Made by a program: the position numbers and the translations under genes
NCBI RefSeq assembly: GCF_000244955.1
Contig: NZ_CM001439.1
Coordinates: 372,001-436,000 of the forward strand
Source of the DNA: Saccharomonospora marina XMU15
GTDB lineage: Bacteria; Actinomycetota; Actinomycetes; Mycobacteriales; Pseudonocardiaceae
DNA: 64,000 bases
Direction of reading: 5' to 3'
The notes under the pieces: generated by a model
The model's database searches: none
The model's input: only the letters and a program-made list of their open reading frames with translations
Told to the model about the DNA's origin: nothing
Part shown: positions 28,393-35,555 of the stretch, one piece after another
How positions within the stretch are numbered: the stretch's first letter is position 1
Layout of the letters: every line of letters begins with the position of its first letter

Positions 28393-28522
28393 AGTGGTGG
28401 GTTGTTGTGAAGTGCCGTCATGGGCGTTCTACGGTCGGTAAACTGCCGTCGGATGACGCAGCCGAGGATGTGGGGTAGACGATGCCGATCACCTGGGATG
28501 ATGCGGGGGCCGGCCAGGGTGC
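28393..28522 (+). repeat. 130-bp perfect direct repeat, copy 2
   Basis: Identical to 27082-27211, at a constant offset of 1,311 bp. It again covers 89 bp upstream and the first 41 bases of a PE-like gene. The 161-bp spacer 28232-28392 before it has no convincing gene. Confidence 0.92.
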
Positions 28523-28952
28523 GGTTGGTGCGGGTGTTGGTGCCGGTGCCGCAGCGGTGTCCGCGCTCGACGCAAAGGCCATGGACAAGATGGCAGCGGA
28601 GACCAGGGAGATGGTCAGCGCCGCGCGGCAGGGTCACTTCCGGGTCAGCGAAGATGCGGCCGAGCCGATTCGCAAGACGCTTTCAGAAATGCAGAACCGG
28701 GTGCAAACGCTTAGGGCAGACTTGTCCTACAAATTCATGCAGGAGCCGCAGTTGGGAAGCCATGCCTATGGGCAGACTGTGGCGACGCACCAGATGAAGA
28801 CTGCTGTCGAAGCTCCTGGGTCGGCGTTCGACGTGCTTGGCAAGCTCGAGCAAGTCTTGTCTGACGCGGACAAAGCATTGGAGCTCGCTATGCGGAAGTA
28901 TCGCGACAACGAGGATTCGGCGTCGAGCACGTTTCGGTCTGAGGTGGTCTAG
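28482..28952 (+). CDS. PE-like putative type VII secretion substrate, copy B
   Basis: A 156-residue paralogue of copy A. The first 14 residues are identical in protein and DNA; the middle has diverged, especially LSYKFMQEPQ and the segments around 105-125. The C-terminal helix ends KYRDNEDSASSTF with Tyr140-x-x-x-Glu144, again a type VII YxxxD/E signal. It is followed 2 bp later by its own DUF3558 lipoprotein gene. The two copies may have become specific for different partners. Confidence 0.75.
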   Translation: MPITWDDAGAGQGAVGAGVGAGAAAVSALDAKAMDKMAAETREMVSAARQGHFRVSEDAAEPIRKTLSEMQNRVQTLRADLSYKFMQEPQLGSHAYGQTVATHQMKTAVEAPGSAFDVLGKLEQVLSDADKALELAMRKYRDNEDSASSTFRSEVV

Positions 28953-28954
28953 CA

Positions 28955-29539
28955 ATGGCTTTCGTGATGCGAAGGTCCGCGGCTGTGCCGCTGCTCGTCG
29001 CGGTGTTTGGTCTGGCGGGATGTACGGATGCGGAGTCCGGATTGGCTTCGCCGGAGGACTCCCGTCCTGCGGCGCGCACTTCGGTGGGGTCTATGGTACC
29101 GACCAGCGATTCTTCTGGCTCGGCGTCGAGTGGGATCGATTCTGTGGACCCGTGCTCGCTGCTGACCGATAGTGAAGTGGCCGCGTTCGGCAAGTACCAG
29201 GAACCGAACGCGCGGCAGGTCGGAACGGCTCGCGGTTGCGATTGGAATGCGGTGCGTGAAAATGCTCAACAGAAGCTTCCGCTGATCAGTTTTAGTGTGC
29301 GAGACAATGTCGGCGTCGACGGTGTGGTCGATCTGGGCACGGGCTTGCAGCGCGGCGAAATGGATTCGGGTCGTGAGGTGGTACGGACCACGACAACGGA
29401 TCATGGATGCCTGATCGCGATGGCCGTCGGTGAGGGTGCCCGGGTCGACGTCGTTGTGGATGGGGTCGAGCCGGACCAGGCGTGCGACATAGCGTCTCGA
29501 ATCGCCGAGATCATCGATCCGAAACTTCCCATGGGGTGA
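28955..29539 (+). CDS. DUF3558 lipoprotein, cassette copy B
   Basis: A 194-residue paralogue of the lipoprotein at 27647. The lipobox is LAGC (Cys23), then a Ser/Ala-rich linker and the domain start SVDPCSLLTDSEVAAF. The centre differs clearly from copy A (for example RGCDWNAVRENAQQKLPL against NCRWRPIRENAQQRLPL), while the ending is identical. The TGA overlaps a GTG at 29536, and the PPE-like gene starts just beyond, so translation is probably coupled. Confidence 0.82.
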   Translation: MAFVMRRSAAVPLLVAVFGLAGCTDAESGLASPEDSRPAARTSVGSMVPTSDSSGSASSGIDSVDPCSLLTDSEVAAFGKYQEPNARQVGTARGCDWNAVRENAQQKLPLISFSVRDNVGVDGVVDLGTGLQRGEMDSGREVVRTTTTDHGCLIAMAVGEGARVDVVVDGVEPDQACDIASRIAEIIDPKLPMG

Positions 29540-29542
29540 TCG
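29483..29542 (+). repeat. 60-bp near-identical repeat, 3' end of cassette unit, copy 2
   Basis: Matches 28172-28231 except at 3 positions. It ends immediately before the PPE-like gene start, so each unit spans exactly 1,150 bp (27082-28231 and 28393-29542). Confidence 0.85.
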
Positions 29543-29544
29543 AA

Positions 29545-31062
29545 GTGACCAGTGCTACGCCGGGGCAGCCCACGGCACAGGAGTTCCTCGACATGTCGGC
29601 GGAGGAGGTCAGGAATTACCTCCAGAGCGGACAAGAACCGCCACCGCTGTCGGAAGCGCAGATCGAGCGGCTCCCGGCAAGCCAGATCGAGCCGTACCTG
29701 CAGGCACGCGTCAACGCAGGCGACGCCGGTATCTTCGAGCGGTTCGCCGATCACATGCGGGCGGGTTCTCGCGCCGACGAGATCAGCGAGCAACGAATTC
29801 GCGAGGGACAGTCGGGCGACGTCGAGTACATGGGTGGTGTTCCCTCGCCCGACGGGAACTACCTGGGTGAAGATCATCAGCGGCTCAAGGAATACGTTGC
29901 CGCGGTGGATCCGGCCCAGGTCGAAACGTATTCCGACGGATATCACGACCTGCACCGGTTGTTCCAGGACCTCGCCGATGCACTGAAGGAAAGCGTTGGC
30001 AAGTCCCAGCACGGCTGGGAAGGCCAGGCGGCCGACCAGGCCCACAACTACTTCACCGGGCTGAGCACGTGGGCCGACGGCAACTCGCAGAATGCCCAGT
30101 TGGCGTCCGACATCATCCACCAGGAGTCGGAGGCGGCGAGCAGGGCGAGGAACAGCATGCCCGAGCCCGTGCCGTTCAGCTGGGAAACGGAGATGCAGCG
30201 CTGGGGTGACGACCCCTTCAACGTGGTGGGCAACGTCAGCCAGAGCATCGAGACGTACAACCAGAGCAAGCAGGCTCACGAACAGGCCGCGCAGGTCATG
30301 ACCCGATACGACACCGACCTGCACGACGCGGGTAACAAGCAGCCGGTGTTCGCGGAGCCGCCGAAGTTCGGTGAGGGCGGTTCCGGTGAGGTGAACCGGC
30401 CGGTGCCCGCGGTGCAGCAACCGGGCGGCGGACAGGGAACCACTCCTTCCGGCTATCAGGGCGGTGGTGTTCCGGGTGGCAGCGTGCCGGGTGGTGGCGG
30501 TAGCGGTTCGGCTTTCGCTCCCGGCGGTTCGACGCCTGGTTCGGGGTCGTTGCCGGGCGGGGTGAGCACGGGCGTCGGGCCGATGCCCAGCGGGACGCGT
30601 CCGTCCGGTTATCGGTCGCCGAGCATTCCGCGTTCTCGCGTGCCGGGGGGTGGCGGTGGCGGCAACGCGCCGGGGATCGGTGCGATGCCGATGCCCGGCA
30701 TGGTCCCGGGCGGTGCAGGCGGTGCCAGTGGTGGCGGCGCGGGCGGCTTCGGTCGTGGTGGCGCGGGCGGCTTCGGGCCGGGCGGCGGCTCGGGGGCGGC
30801 CGGTGCGGGACCCGGAGCCGGGTCCGGTGCGGGCGCCAGGCCGGGCGGTATGCCCGGTGGTGGGATGCCTGGTGGCGCGGGCGCGGCGGCTGCCGCCGGT
30901 CGTGGCGGTATGGGCGCGGCTCCCATGGGCGCAGGCGCGGGCCGTGGCGGTCAGGGCGGTGAGGACGAGGAGCATCAGCGACCGACCTATTTGGTCGAAG
31001 GTGACCCCGACGAGGTGTTCGGCACCAACGAGCGCACGGCGCCGCCGGTTATCGGCGAGTAG
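29545..31062 (+). CDS. PPE-like putative type VII secretion effector with Gly/Pro-rich tail
   Basis: A 505-residue protein. The N-terminal 260 residues are helical and include HGWEGQAADQAHNYF (WxG, Trp158) in a helix-turn-helix arrangement, then further long helices (about 195-265). Residues about 280-470 are a Gly/Pro/Ala-rich tail with many GG and PGG runs. A conserved acidic end, RPTYLVEGDPDEVFG, closes the protein, a signature seen in actinobacterial PPE-like proteins. The chaperone EspG upstream and the two PE-like proteins make it a candidate for a PE/PPE-style pair. GTG 29545 is chosen; GTG 29536 is the alternative. No enzymatic domain is recognised. Confidence 0.78.
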   Translation: MTSATPGQPTAQEFLDMSAEEVRNYLQSGQEPPPLSEAQIERLPASQIEPYLQARVNAGDAGIFERFADHMRAGSRADEISEQRIREGQSGDVEYMGGVPSPDGNYLGEDHQRLKEYVAAVDPAQVETYSDGYHDLHRLFQDLADALKESVGKSQHGWEGQAADQAHNYFTGLSTWADGNSQNAQLASDIIHQESEAASRARNSMPEPVPFSWETEMQRWGDDPFNVVGNVSQSIETYNQSKQAHEQAAQVMTRYDTDLHDAGNKQPVFAEPPKFGEGGSGEVNRPVPAVQQPGGGQGTTPSGYQGGGVPGGSVPGGGGSGSAFAPGGSTPGSGSLPGGVSTGVGPMPSGTRPSGYRSPSIPRSRVPGGGGGGNAPGIGAMPMPGMVPGGAGGASGGGAGGFGRGGAGGFGPGGGSGAAGAGPGAGSGAGARPGGMPGGGMPGGAGAAAAAGRGGMGAAPMGAGAGRGGQGGEDEEHQRPTYLVEGDPDEVFGTNERTAPPVIGE

Positions 31063-31068
31063 CCGACG

Positions 31069-31104
31069 TGCGGTGGTTTCCCGGATGACTGGGAAGCCAC
31101 CGCA
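31069..31104 (+). terminator. Bidirectional hairpin terminator
   Basis: Arms 31069-31084 and 31089-31104 (16 nt each, 14 strict pairs plus a G-U-type pair) with a 4-nt loop, lying between the convergent PPE-like and glfT1 genes. Confidence 0.8.
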
Positions 31105-31122
31105 TATCGCGAAAACCGTTGC

Positions 31123-32037
31123 TCAGTAGCGGAAGAACCGTTCCCTGCGGCCCTGGCGCACCAGCCGAAGCCACTGCGCGAACGCTTTCGGGTCGCGTTT
31201 GACCGCTACGAAGTACAGGCCGAACCGCAGCAGTTCGAGCGCGCCGATCTTGCGCATCCCCGGCTGGGACAGCAGGTAGCCGCGGTTGCGGTAGGTGTAG
31301 TAGCGCTTCACCTGATTCTCGGGGTCCTGCGCGTGGAAGCGGCCACCCAGCATCGGTTTGAACTCGTCGGTGCCGTTGGGGTGCAGGTAGGCGGTCTTCA
31401 GCGACGTCCCGAACGGGAGACCGGAACGCACCAGGCGCCGGTGCATCTCGACCTCGTCGCCGCGGAAGAACAGCCGCAGATCGGGAACGCCTGTCACCTC
31501 CAGCGTGGAGGCACGAAACAGCGCACCGTTCATCAGCGACGCTATGCCGGGAAGGAAGTCGGTGCCGAGTTCGGCGGCGGAGCGTTTCCAGGTGAGTCCC
31601 CGTCGCAGCGGGAACGCCAACTGCTGCGGGTCCTCGATGCTGGTGACAACGGGCGAGACCTCGGCGAGTCCCCTTCGCCGCGCCTCTTCGAGCAACACGG
31701 CGAGCACGTACTCGTCCGCGGGCCTGCCGTCGTCGTCGGCCAGCCACACCCACTCGGCGCCCAGCGCCAGCGCGTGCAGCATGCCGAGCGCGAACCCGCC
31801 CGCGCCGCCGAGGTTGCGGTAGGACGGCAGGTAGGTCGACGGCAGCGGGCAGTCGGCCACGACATCGCGCACCGGCTGCTCGTCGGGGCCGTTGTCCACC
31901 ACGACCAGGTGGTCGACCGGCCTTGTCTGTGCCGCGAGCAGCTTCAGCGACTCGGCCAGCAGTTCACGCCGGTGCCGCGTCACGACAACGGCGGCAACGC
32001 TGCCTTCGCCAAGGGGTTCGGTAGCCACCTCAGTCAC
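31123..32037 (-). CDS. glfT1: Galactofuranosyltransferase GlfT1
   Basis: Initiates galactan by adding the first galactofuranose residues to the decaprenyl-PP-GlcNAc-Rha primer. The 304-residue GT2 protein has AAVVVTRHRRELLAESL, YRNLGGAGGFALGM, the metal-binding WLADDDGRP and FFRGDEVEMHRRL, as in Rv3782. The GTG at 32037 overlaps the end of wzt. The order wzm-wzt-glfT1 equals the mycobacterial cluster, where Wzm/Wzt export the finished lipid-linked galactan. Confidence 0.92.
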   Translation of the reverse strand: MTEVATEPLGEGSVAAVVVTRHRRELLAESLKLLAAQTRPVDHLVVVDNGPDEQPVRDVVADCPLPSTYLPSYRNLGGAGGFALGMLHALALGAEWVWLADDDGRPADEYVLAVLLEEARRRGLAEVSPVVTSIEDPQQLAFPLRRGLTWKRSAAELGTDFLPGIASLMNGALFRASTLEVTGVPDLRLFFRGDEVEMHRRLVRSGLPFGTSLKTAYLHPNGTDEFKPMLGGRFHAQDPENQVKRYYTYRNRGYLLSQPGMRKIGALELLRFGLYFVAVKRDPKAFAQWLRLVRQGRRERFFRY

Positions 32038-32836
32038 CGCTCATCGCAGGCGCCTCGCCGAGGCGTTCGAGGGTCTCCTTGCTGACGTTCTCGAAGGGGT
32101 CCTTGCCCTTGTAGGCCGTGAGCACCTCGCGCAGCGACCCATGCATCTTCATCCGGCCTTCGTCCATCCAGATCGCCGACGTGCACAGCTCGAGCAGCAG
32201 GTCGTCCTGATGGGAGGCGAACACGAGCAGACCGGAGCGGCGCACGAGGTCCACGAGCCGGTCGCGAGCCTTGTTGAGGAACGCGGCGTCGACCGCTCCG
32301 ATGCCCTCGTCCAGCAGCAGGATCTCGGGATCGATGGAGGTCACCACACCCAGCGCGAGCCGAACCCGCATACCGGTGGAGTAGGTGCGAAGCGGCATCG
32401 AAAGGTAGTCGCCGAGTTCGGTGAAGTCGGCGATGTCGTCGATGCGCTTCTCCATCTGCTTGCGCGTCATACCCAGGTAGAGCCCGCGGATGATGATGTT
32501 CTCGTAGCCGGAGATCTCCTGGTCCATGCCGACACCGAGGTCGAACACCGGAGCGACCCTGCCGTTGATCCTCGCTGTGCCCCTGGTCGGCTCGTAGATG
32601 CCGGAAAGCAGCCGCAGCAGGGTCGATTTGCCTGCGCCGTTGTGGCCGACGAGGCCGATCCGGTCACCGTCCTTAACCGAAAGGGTGATGTCGTGCAGGG
32701 CCTCGATGACGGGCACCTTGCTGTCGGTGCCGATCTTTCCGCCGACCTTGCCGAGGACCTTCTTCTTCAACGACCTGGTCTTGGCGTCGAAGATCGGGAA
32801 ATCGACGGAGGCGTTCCAGACGTCGATGCTGATCAA
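32030..32836 (-). CDS. wzt: ABC transporter ATPase of galactan export (Wzt)
   Basis: A 268-residue ATP-binding subunit. Walker A is GLVGHNGAGKST, the signature is TYSTGMRVRLALG, and Walker B is PEILLLDEGIGAVD; the N-terminal extension and long Walker A lead region are those of Wzt/TagH-type polysaccharide exporters. No C-terminal carbohydrate-binding domain is present. The start is TTG 32836, six bases after the wzm stop. It should form the lipid-linked galactan exporter with Wzm, as Rv3781-Rv3783 do. Its closeness to the Pse island raises the question of a second substrate. Confidence 0.92.
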   Translation of the reverse strand: MISIDVWNASVDFPIFDAKTRSLKKKVLGKVGGKIGTDSKVPVIEALHDITLSVKDGDRIGLVGHNGAGKSTLLRLLSGIYEPTRGTARINGRVAPVFDLGVGMDQEISGYENIIIRGLYLGMTRKQMEKRIDDIADFTELGDYLSMPLRTYSTGMRVRLALGVVTSIDPEILLLDEGIGAVDAAFLNKARDRLVDLVRRSGLLVFASHQDDLLLELCTSAIWMDEGRMKMHGSLREVLTAYKGKDPFENVSKETLERLGEAPAMSGD

Positions 32837-32842
32837 GAGTCG

Positions 32843-33733
32843 TCACACCCAATACGAGACACGAGCACGGTAGTTGCGCATGACCAGGAGCGCGAGCGCC
32901 CAGCCGACCACGGTGAAGCCTGCCACCACTGCCCAATGGTGCCAGCTTTGCTGGTTACCGATCAGCGGAGCCCGCAGGATCTGGATGAAGTGGTACAGCG
33001 GGTTCAGCTCGGCGACCAGATCGCGCCAGCCGACCGACTCGCCGAACTTGTCCTTGAGGATGTCGGTCGACCACACGATCGGCGTGAGGAAGAACAGCAG
33101 GTTGATGAGGCTCGCGACGACCTGCGGGATGTCGCGGAACCTGGTTGAGCTGATCCCGAACAGCAGCACGACCCAGCCCGCGTTCACGGCGATCAGTGCG
33201 AATGCCGGGATGGCAAGCAGCACGCCCCAGTTCAGACCCGGCTGCGGCACCCCGCCCGCGGTGATCGAGTAGTCGGGCGTGGTGACGTCGTTCCAGAACA
33301 GCGCGATCACGATGAAGTAGATGATCAAGTTGTGGGCGAACATGATGCTCTGCCGCCACACGGTGCGCAGTACGTACACCGAAAGCGGGGCGGGCAGATG
33401 CTTGATCAGGCCCTCGTTCGAGATGAAGGTGTCCGTACCCTCGGTCAGGCAGCCGAGAATGAAGTTCCAGACAATGAAACCCGTCGTGATGTACGGCAGG
33501 AACGTGCCGATGGCGGCATCGAACAGCTGGGAGTACAGCAGCCCCAGACCCAGCGCTGTGATCCCCATACTGAGCGTGATCCACAGCGGCCCCAGCACGG
33601 AACGCCGGTAACGCTGCTTGATGTCCTGCCAGGCGAGGTGTCCCCAGAGCTCTCTCTGGCCGAACCCCTCTCTGAGGTCGGCGAAGGCACGGGCCCAGGA
33701 ACGGCTACCGGCGGTGGGAGGTGCCGACGTCAT
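32843..33733 (-). CDS. wzm: ABC-2 type polysaccharide export permease (Wzm)
   Basis: A 296-residue integral membrane protein with six membrane segments. It has the ABC-2 family N-terminus LAWQDIKQRYRRSVLGPLW (cytoplasmic coupling region), FIVWNFILGCLTEG and FFLTPIVWSTDIL. ATG 33733 is chosen; an in-frame GTG at 33775 would add 14 residues without a clear ribosome site. It is the first gene of the wzm-wzt-glfT1 operon and diverges from the Pse island. Confidence 0.9.
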   Translation of the reverse strand: MTSAPPTAGSRSWARAFADLREGFGQRELWGHLAWQDIKQRYRRSVLGPLWITLSMGITALGLGLLYSQLFDAAIGTFLPYITTGFIVWNFILGCLTEGTDTFISNEGLIKHLPAPLSVYVLRTVWRQSIMFAHNLIIYFIVIALFWNDVTTPDYSITAGGVPQPGLNWGVLLAIPAFALIAVNAGWVVLLFGISSTRFRDIPQVVASLINLLFFLTPIVWSTDILKDKFGESVGWRDLVAELNPLYHFIQILRAPLIGNQQSWHHWAVVAGFTVVGWALALLVMRNYRARVSYWV

Positions 33734-33915
33734 CGTTGTCGTCTCTGTGGGATCGGCGGTGCTTGTGGCGTGCACGAGATATGAGGGTACTGGCGGCGGG
33801 GCAAGCGCATTGCGAGTGCCCGCCCGAACCGGCGACGGGCGCGCCGACCTGCGAGTCTTCGGCCGCGGAGCGTGGTAACCGTGCGTGTGCGTGCCACGAG
33901 CCGTCGGATGCCTGG

Positions 33916-33921
33916 TAGCTT
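33916..33921 (+). promoter_or_regulatory. -10 hexamer TAGCTT at the head of the Pse island
   Basis: TAGCTT stands 6 nt before ATG 33928 with no Shine-Dalgarno sequence, the spacing of leaderless transcripts. It would drive the GT29-like gene and probably the coiled-coil, pseH and pseI genes behind it. Confidence 0.45.
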
Positions 33922-33927
33922 CCGCTC

Positions 33928-34587
33928 ATGAACTCCGTCTCGCACGAGGCGAGCCTGCTGGTCAAGCTCATCGAGGCATACGCCGACCGGCCCGATCCCC
34001 GCTCGGTGGCCGTCGTCGGCAACCAACCGCTGGAGCCTGACGAGCAACGCGCGAAGGCCATCGACTCCTGCGACGTCGTTTTCCGGGTCAACGGGTATGT
34101 GTGCGACGAGCCCGGCGCGGCCCCGACCGTGGGTTGCCGCACCCATGTCGTGGTGTTCAACAGGGCCCTGCGCGCGACGAAATGGGTGTTCTCCAACTAC
34201 CGGTCCAAGCTGTACCTGATGGTGGAACCGGGCAGGTTGCACTGGGAACCGGAGGACATCCCGCAGTGGTGGCCGCCGGATCTGGGGTTCGTTCCGGTAC
34301 CCAACCGTGAGGTCACGCTGCCCTTGTCGAGCGCCATGGGGCTGTCCAGCCGTGAGGAGGCGGCGTGGGCGACGACGGGGACCATGGCGGCCTGGATCGC
34401 GCGGACGTCGTTCCCGCAGGCCGAACTCGTGCTGAGCGGCTTCTCGTTCATCGACAACCCGGAACAGACGTCCTGGGAGCATGCCGCAGGCGATTCCTGC
34501 ATCGTTGGTCCTGAGCACCGGATCGCGCTCGAGGGCAGGCTGCTCGAGTCGTGGACCCGCACAGGCAACACCAAGCTTCTGCGATAA
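33928..34587 (+). CDS. GT29 (sialyltransferase)-like protein, candidate pseudaminyltransferase
   Basis: A 219-residue soluble protein without signal or membrane segment. Residues 27-58 contain VAVVGNQPLEP and IDSCDVVFRVNGY, resembling sialylmotif L of GT29 (VGN...IDxxDxVxRxN). Residues about 149-156 (TTGTMAAW) resemble the start of sialylmotif S, and LSGFSFID (about 169-176) the strand before its end. GT29 enzymes move nonulosonic acids from CMP donors. The genes that follow should make CMP-pseudaminic acid, so this protein is the best transferase candidate. Length is shorter than animal GT29 enzymes. Activity is inferred only; a non-catalytic role is possible. Confidence 0.65.
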   Translation: MNSVSHEASLLVKLIEAYADRPDPRSVAVVGNQPLEPDEQRAKAIDSCDVVFRVNGYVCDEPGAAPTVGCRTHVVVFNRALRATKWVFSNYRSKLYLMVEPGRLHWEPEDIPQWWPPDLGFVPVPNREVTLPLSSAMGLSSREEAAWATTGTMAAWIARTSFPQAELVLSGFSFIDNPEQTSWEHAAGDSCIVGPEHRIALEGRLLESWTRTGNTKLLR

Positions 34588-34615
34588 CCGCCCAGCTAGT
34601 CGAAGGATCCAGGCA

Positions 34616-35074
34616 ATGGCGTCATTGAACCCACTCAGACTCATGCGCGACGGCTTCGCCAGCAGACTCGCGCGGCTCGTGGATTTCCGCATCGACGAGC
34701 GCACCGGCAAACGGCTGGCGAGCCAGGAGTCGCGGCTCACCGAGCAGGAGCACTGCACCGTGGACCACCGTCGCCGCCTCGATGCGCTCGAGGCCGGCCT
34801 CGACCGGCTGCGCGGGGATCTGAACTGGACCTCCAGCGAGGTCAAGCGGCTCATCCCGCATGTGGCCGCGCAGGAGGCGCAGTTGGAGGACCTGCGGGTC
34901 AAGATCGCGATGGCGCCGCGTGCCGACGAGCAGGAGGTGGCCGCGGCCAGGTCGCTGATCGAGGAGGTGCAACGCCAGCACGCCCAGATCCGGGTGCGGT
35001 TGACCGGCATCGCGATGTACGAGGACCGGCTGCGCAGGCTGGAGGAGCGGGCCAGCGTCGCCGCGAGTGGCTGA
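34616..35074 (+). CDS. Coiled-coil protein of the Pse island
   Basis: A 152-residue, highly charged protein beginning MASLNPLRLMRDGFASRLARLVDFRIDER-like sequence and then almost wholly helical, with heptad-type spacing of Leu/Val in HRRRLDALEAGLDRLRGDL and EDRLRRLEERA. No signal peptide, membrane segment or known domain. AAGGA 9 nt upstream of ATG 34616 supports the start. It overlaps pseH by 8 bp, so it is co-translated with the Pse genes. It may scaffold the GT29-like enzyme or control chain length; no function is recognised. Confidence 0.7.
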   Translation: MASLNPLRLMRDGFASRLARLVDFRIDERTGKRLASQESRLTEQEHCTVDHRRRLDALEAGLDRLRGDLNWTSSEVKRLIPHVAAQEAQLEDLRVKIAMAPRADEQEVAAARSLIEEVQRQHAQIRVRLTGIAMYEDRLRRLEERASVAASG

Positions 35075-35555
35075 GCCCGAAGCCGTGCGGCTCAGGCGGG
35101 CGACGGAGGCCGACGGGCGGCTGCTGCTGGCCTGGCGCAACGACCCGGAGACCAGGCGCTGGTCGCACACGACCAACGAGATCGCACTCGAAGACCACCT
35201 GAACTGGTTACGTGGCGTGCTTGCCTCACCGGCTCGCGAGCTGTTCGTGGCGGAGACCGGCGACGGGACGCCCGCGGGCACGGTGCGCTTCGACCGGCTC
35301 GACGACACCACCTGGGAAGTCAGCATCACCGTCGCCCCGCAATGCCGTGGCCGCGGGCTCGCCCGCCGGATACTCGCGGCAGGGGAGCGGGAACTACGCG
35401 ACCGCGGCGGTGGGGGTACCGTGCTGGCGAGTGTCCACGAGGACAACGCGGCGTCGGTGGCGCTGTTTCGTGCGGCGGGCTACGCCGAGGTACGGCAGCC
35501 GGATTCGCCGACCGGCCGCTTCCGCCGCCTGGCCAAGGAGTTGGAGGACGGGTGA
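35067..35555 (+). CDS. pseH: GNAT N-acetyltransferase, PseH type
   Basis: A 162-residue GNAT protein predicted to acetylate the 4-amino group of UDP-4-amino-4,6-dideoxy-N-acetyl-beta-L-altrosamine, step 3 of pseudaminic acid synthesis. The acetyl-CoA motif is APQCRGRGLARRIL (Q/R-x-x-G-x-G/A), the early segment is LLAWRNDPETRRWS as in PseH/NeuD-like GNATs, and the end is HEDNAASVALFRAAGYAE. It overlaps the coiled-coil gene and pseI (GTGA). As a lone GNAT the substrate would be unclear; the neighbours make it PseH. Confidence 0.85.
   Translation: MAEPEAVRLRRATEADGRLLLAWRNDPETRRWSHTTNEIALEDHLNWLRGVLASPARELFVAETGDGTPAGTVRFDRLDDTTWEVSITVAPQCRGRGLARRILAAGERELRDRGGGGTVLASVHEDNAASVALFRAAGYAEVRQPDSPTGRFRRLAKELEDG

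Noticed and set aside
30400-30980. CRISPR-like or tandem DNA repeat in the Gly-rich tail of the PPE-like gene
   Set aside because: The repetition is at protein level (GG, PGG runs) with varying codons and no regular unit or spacers.
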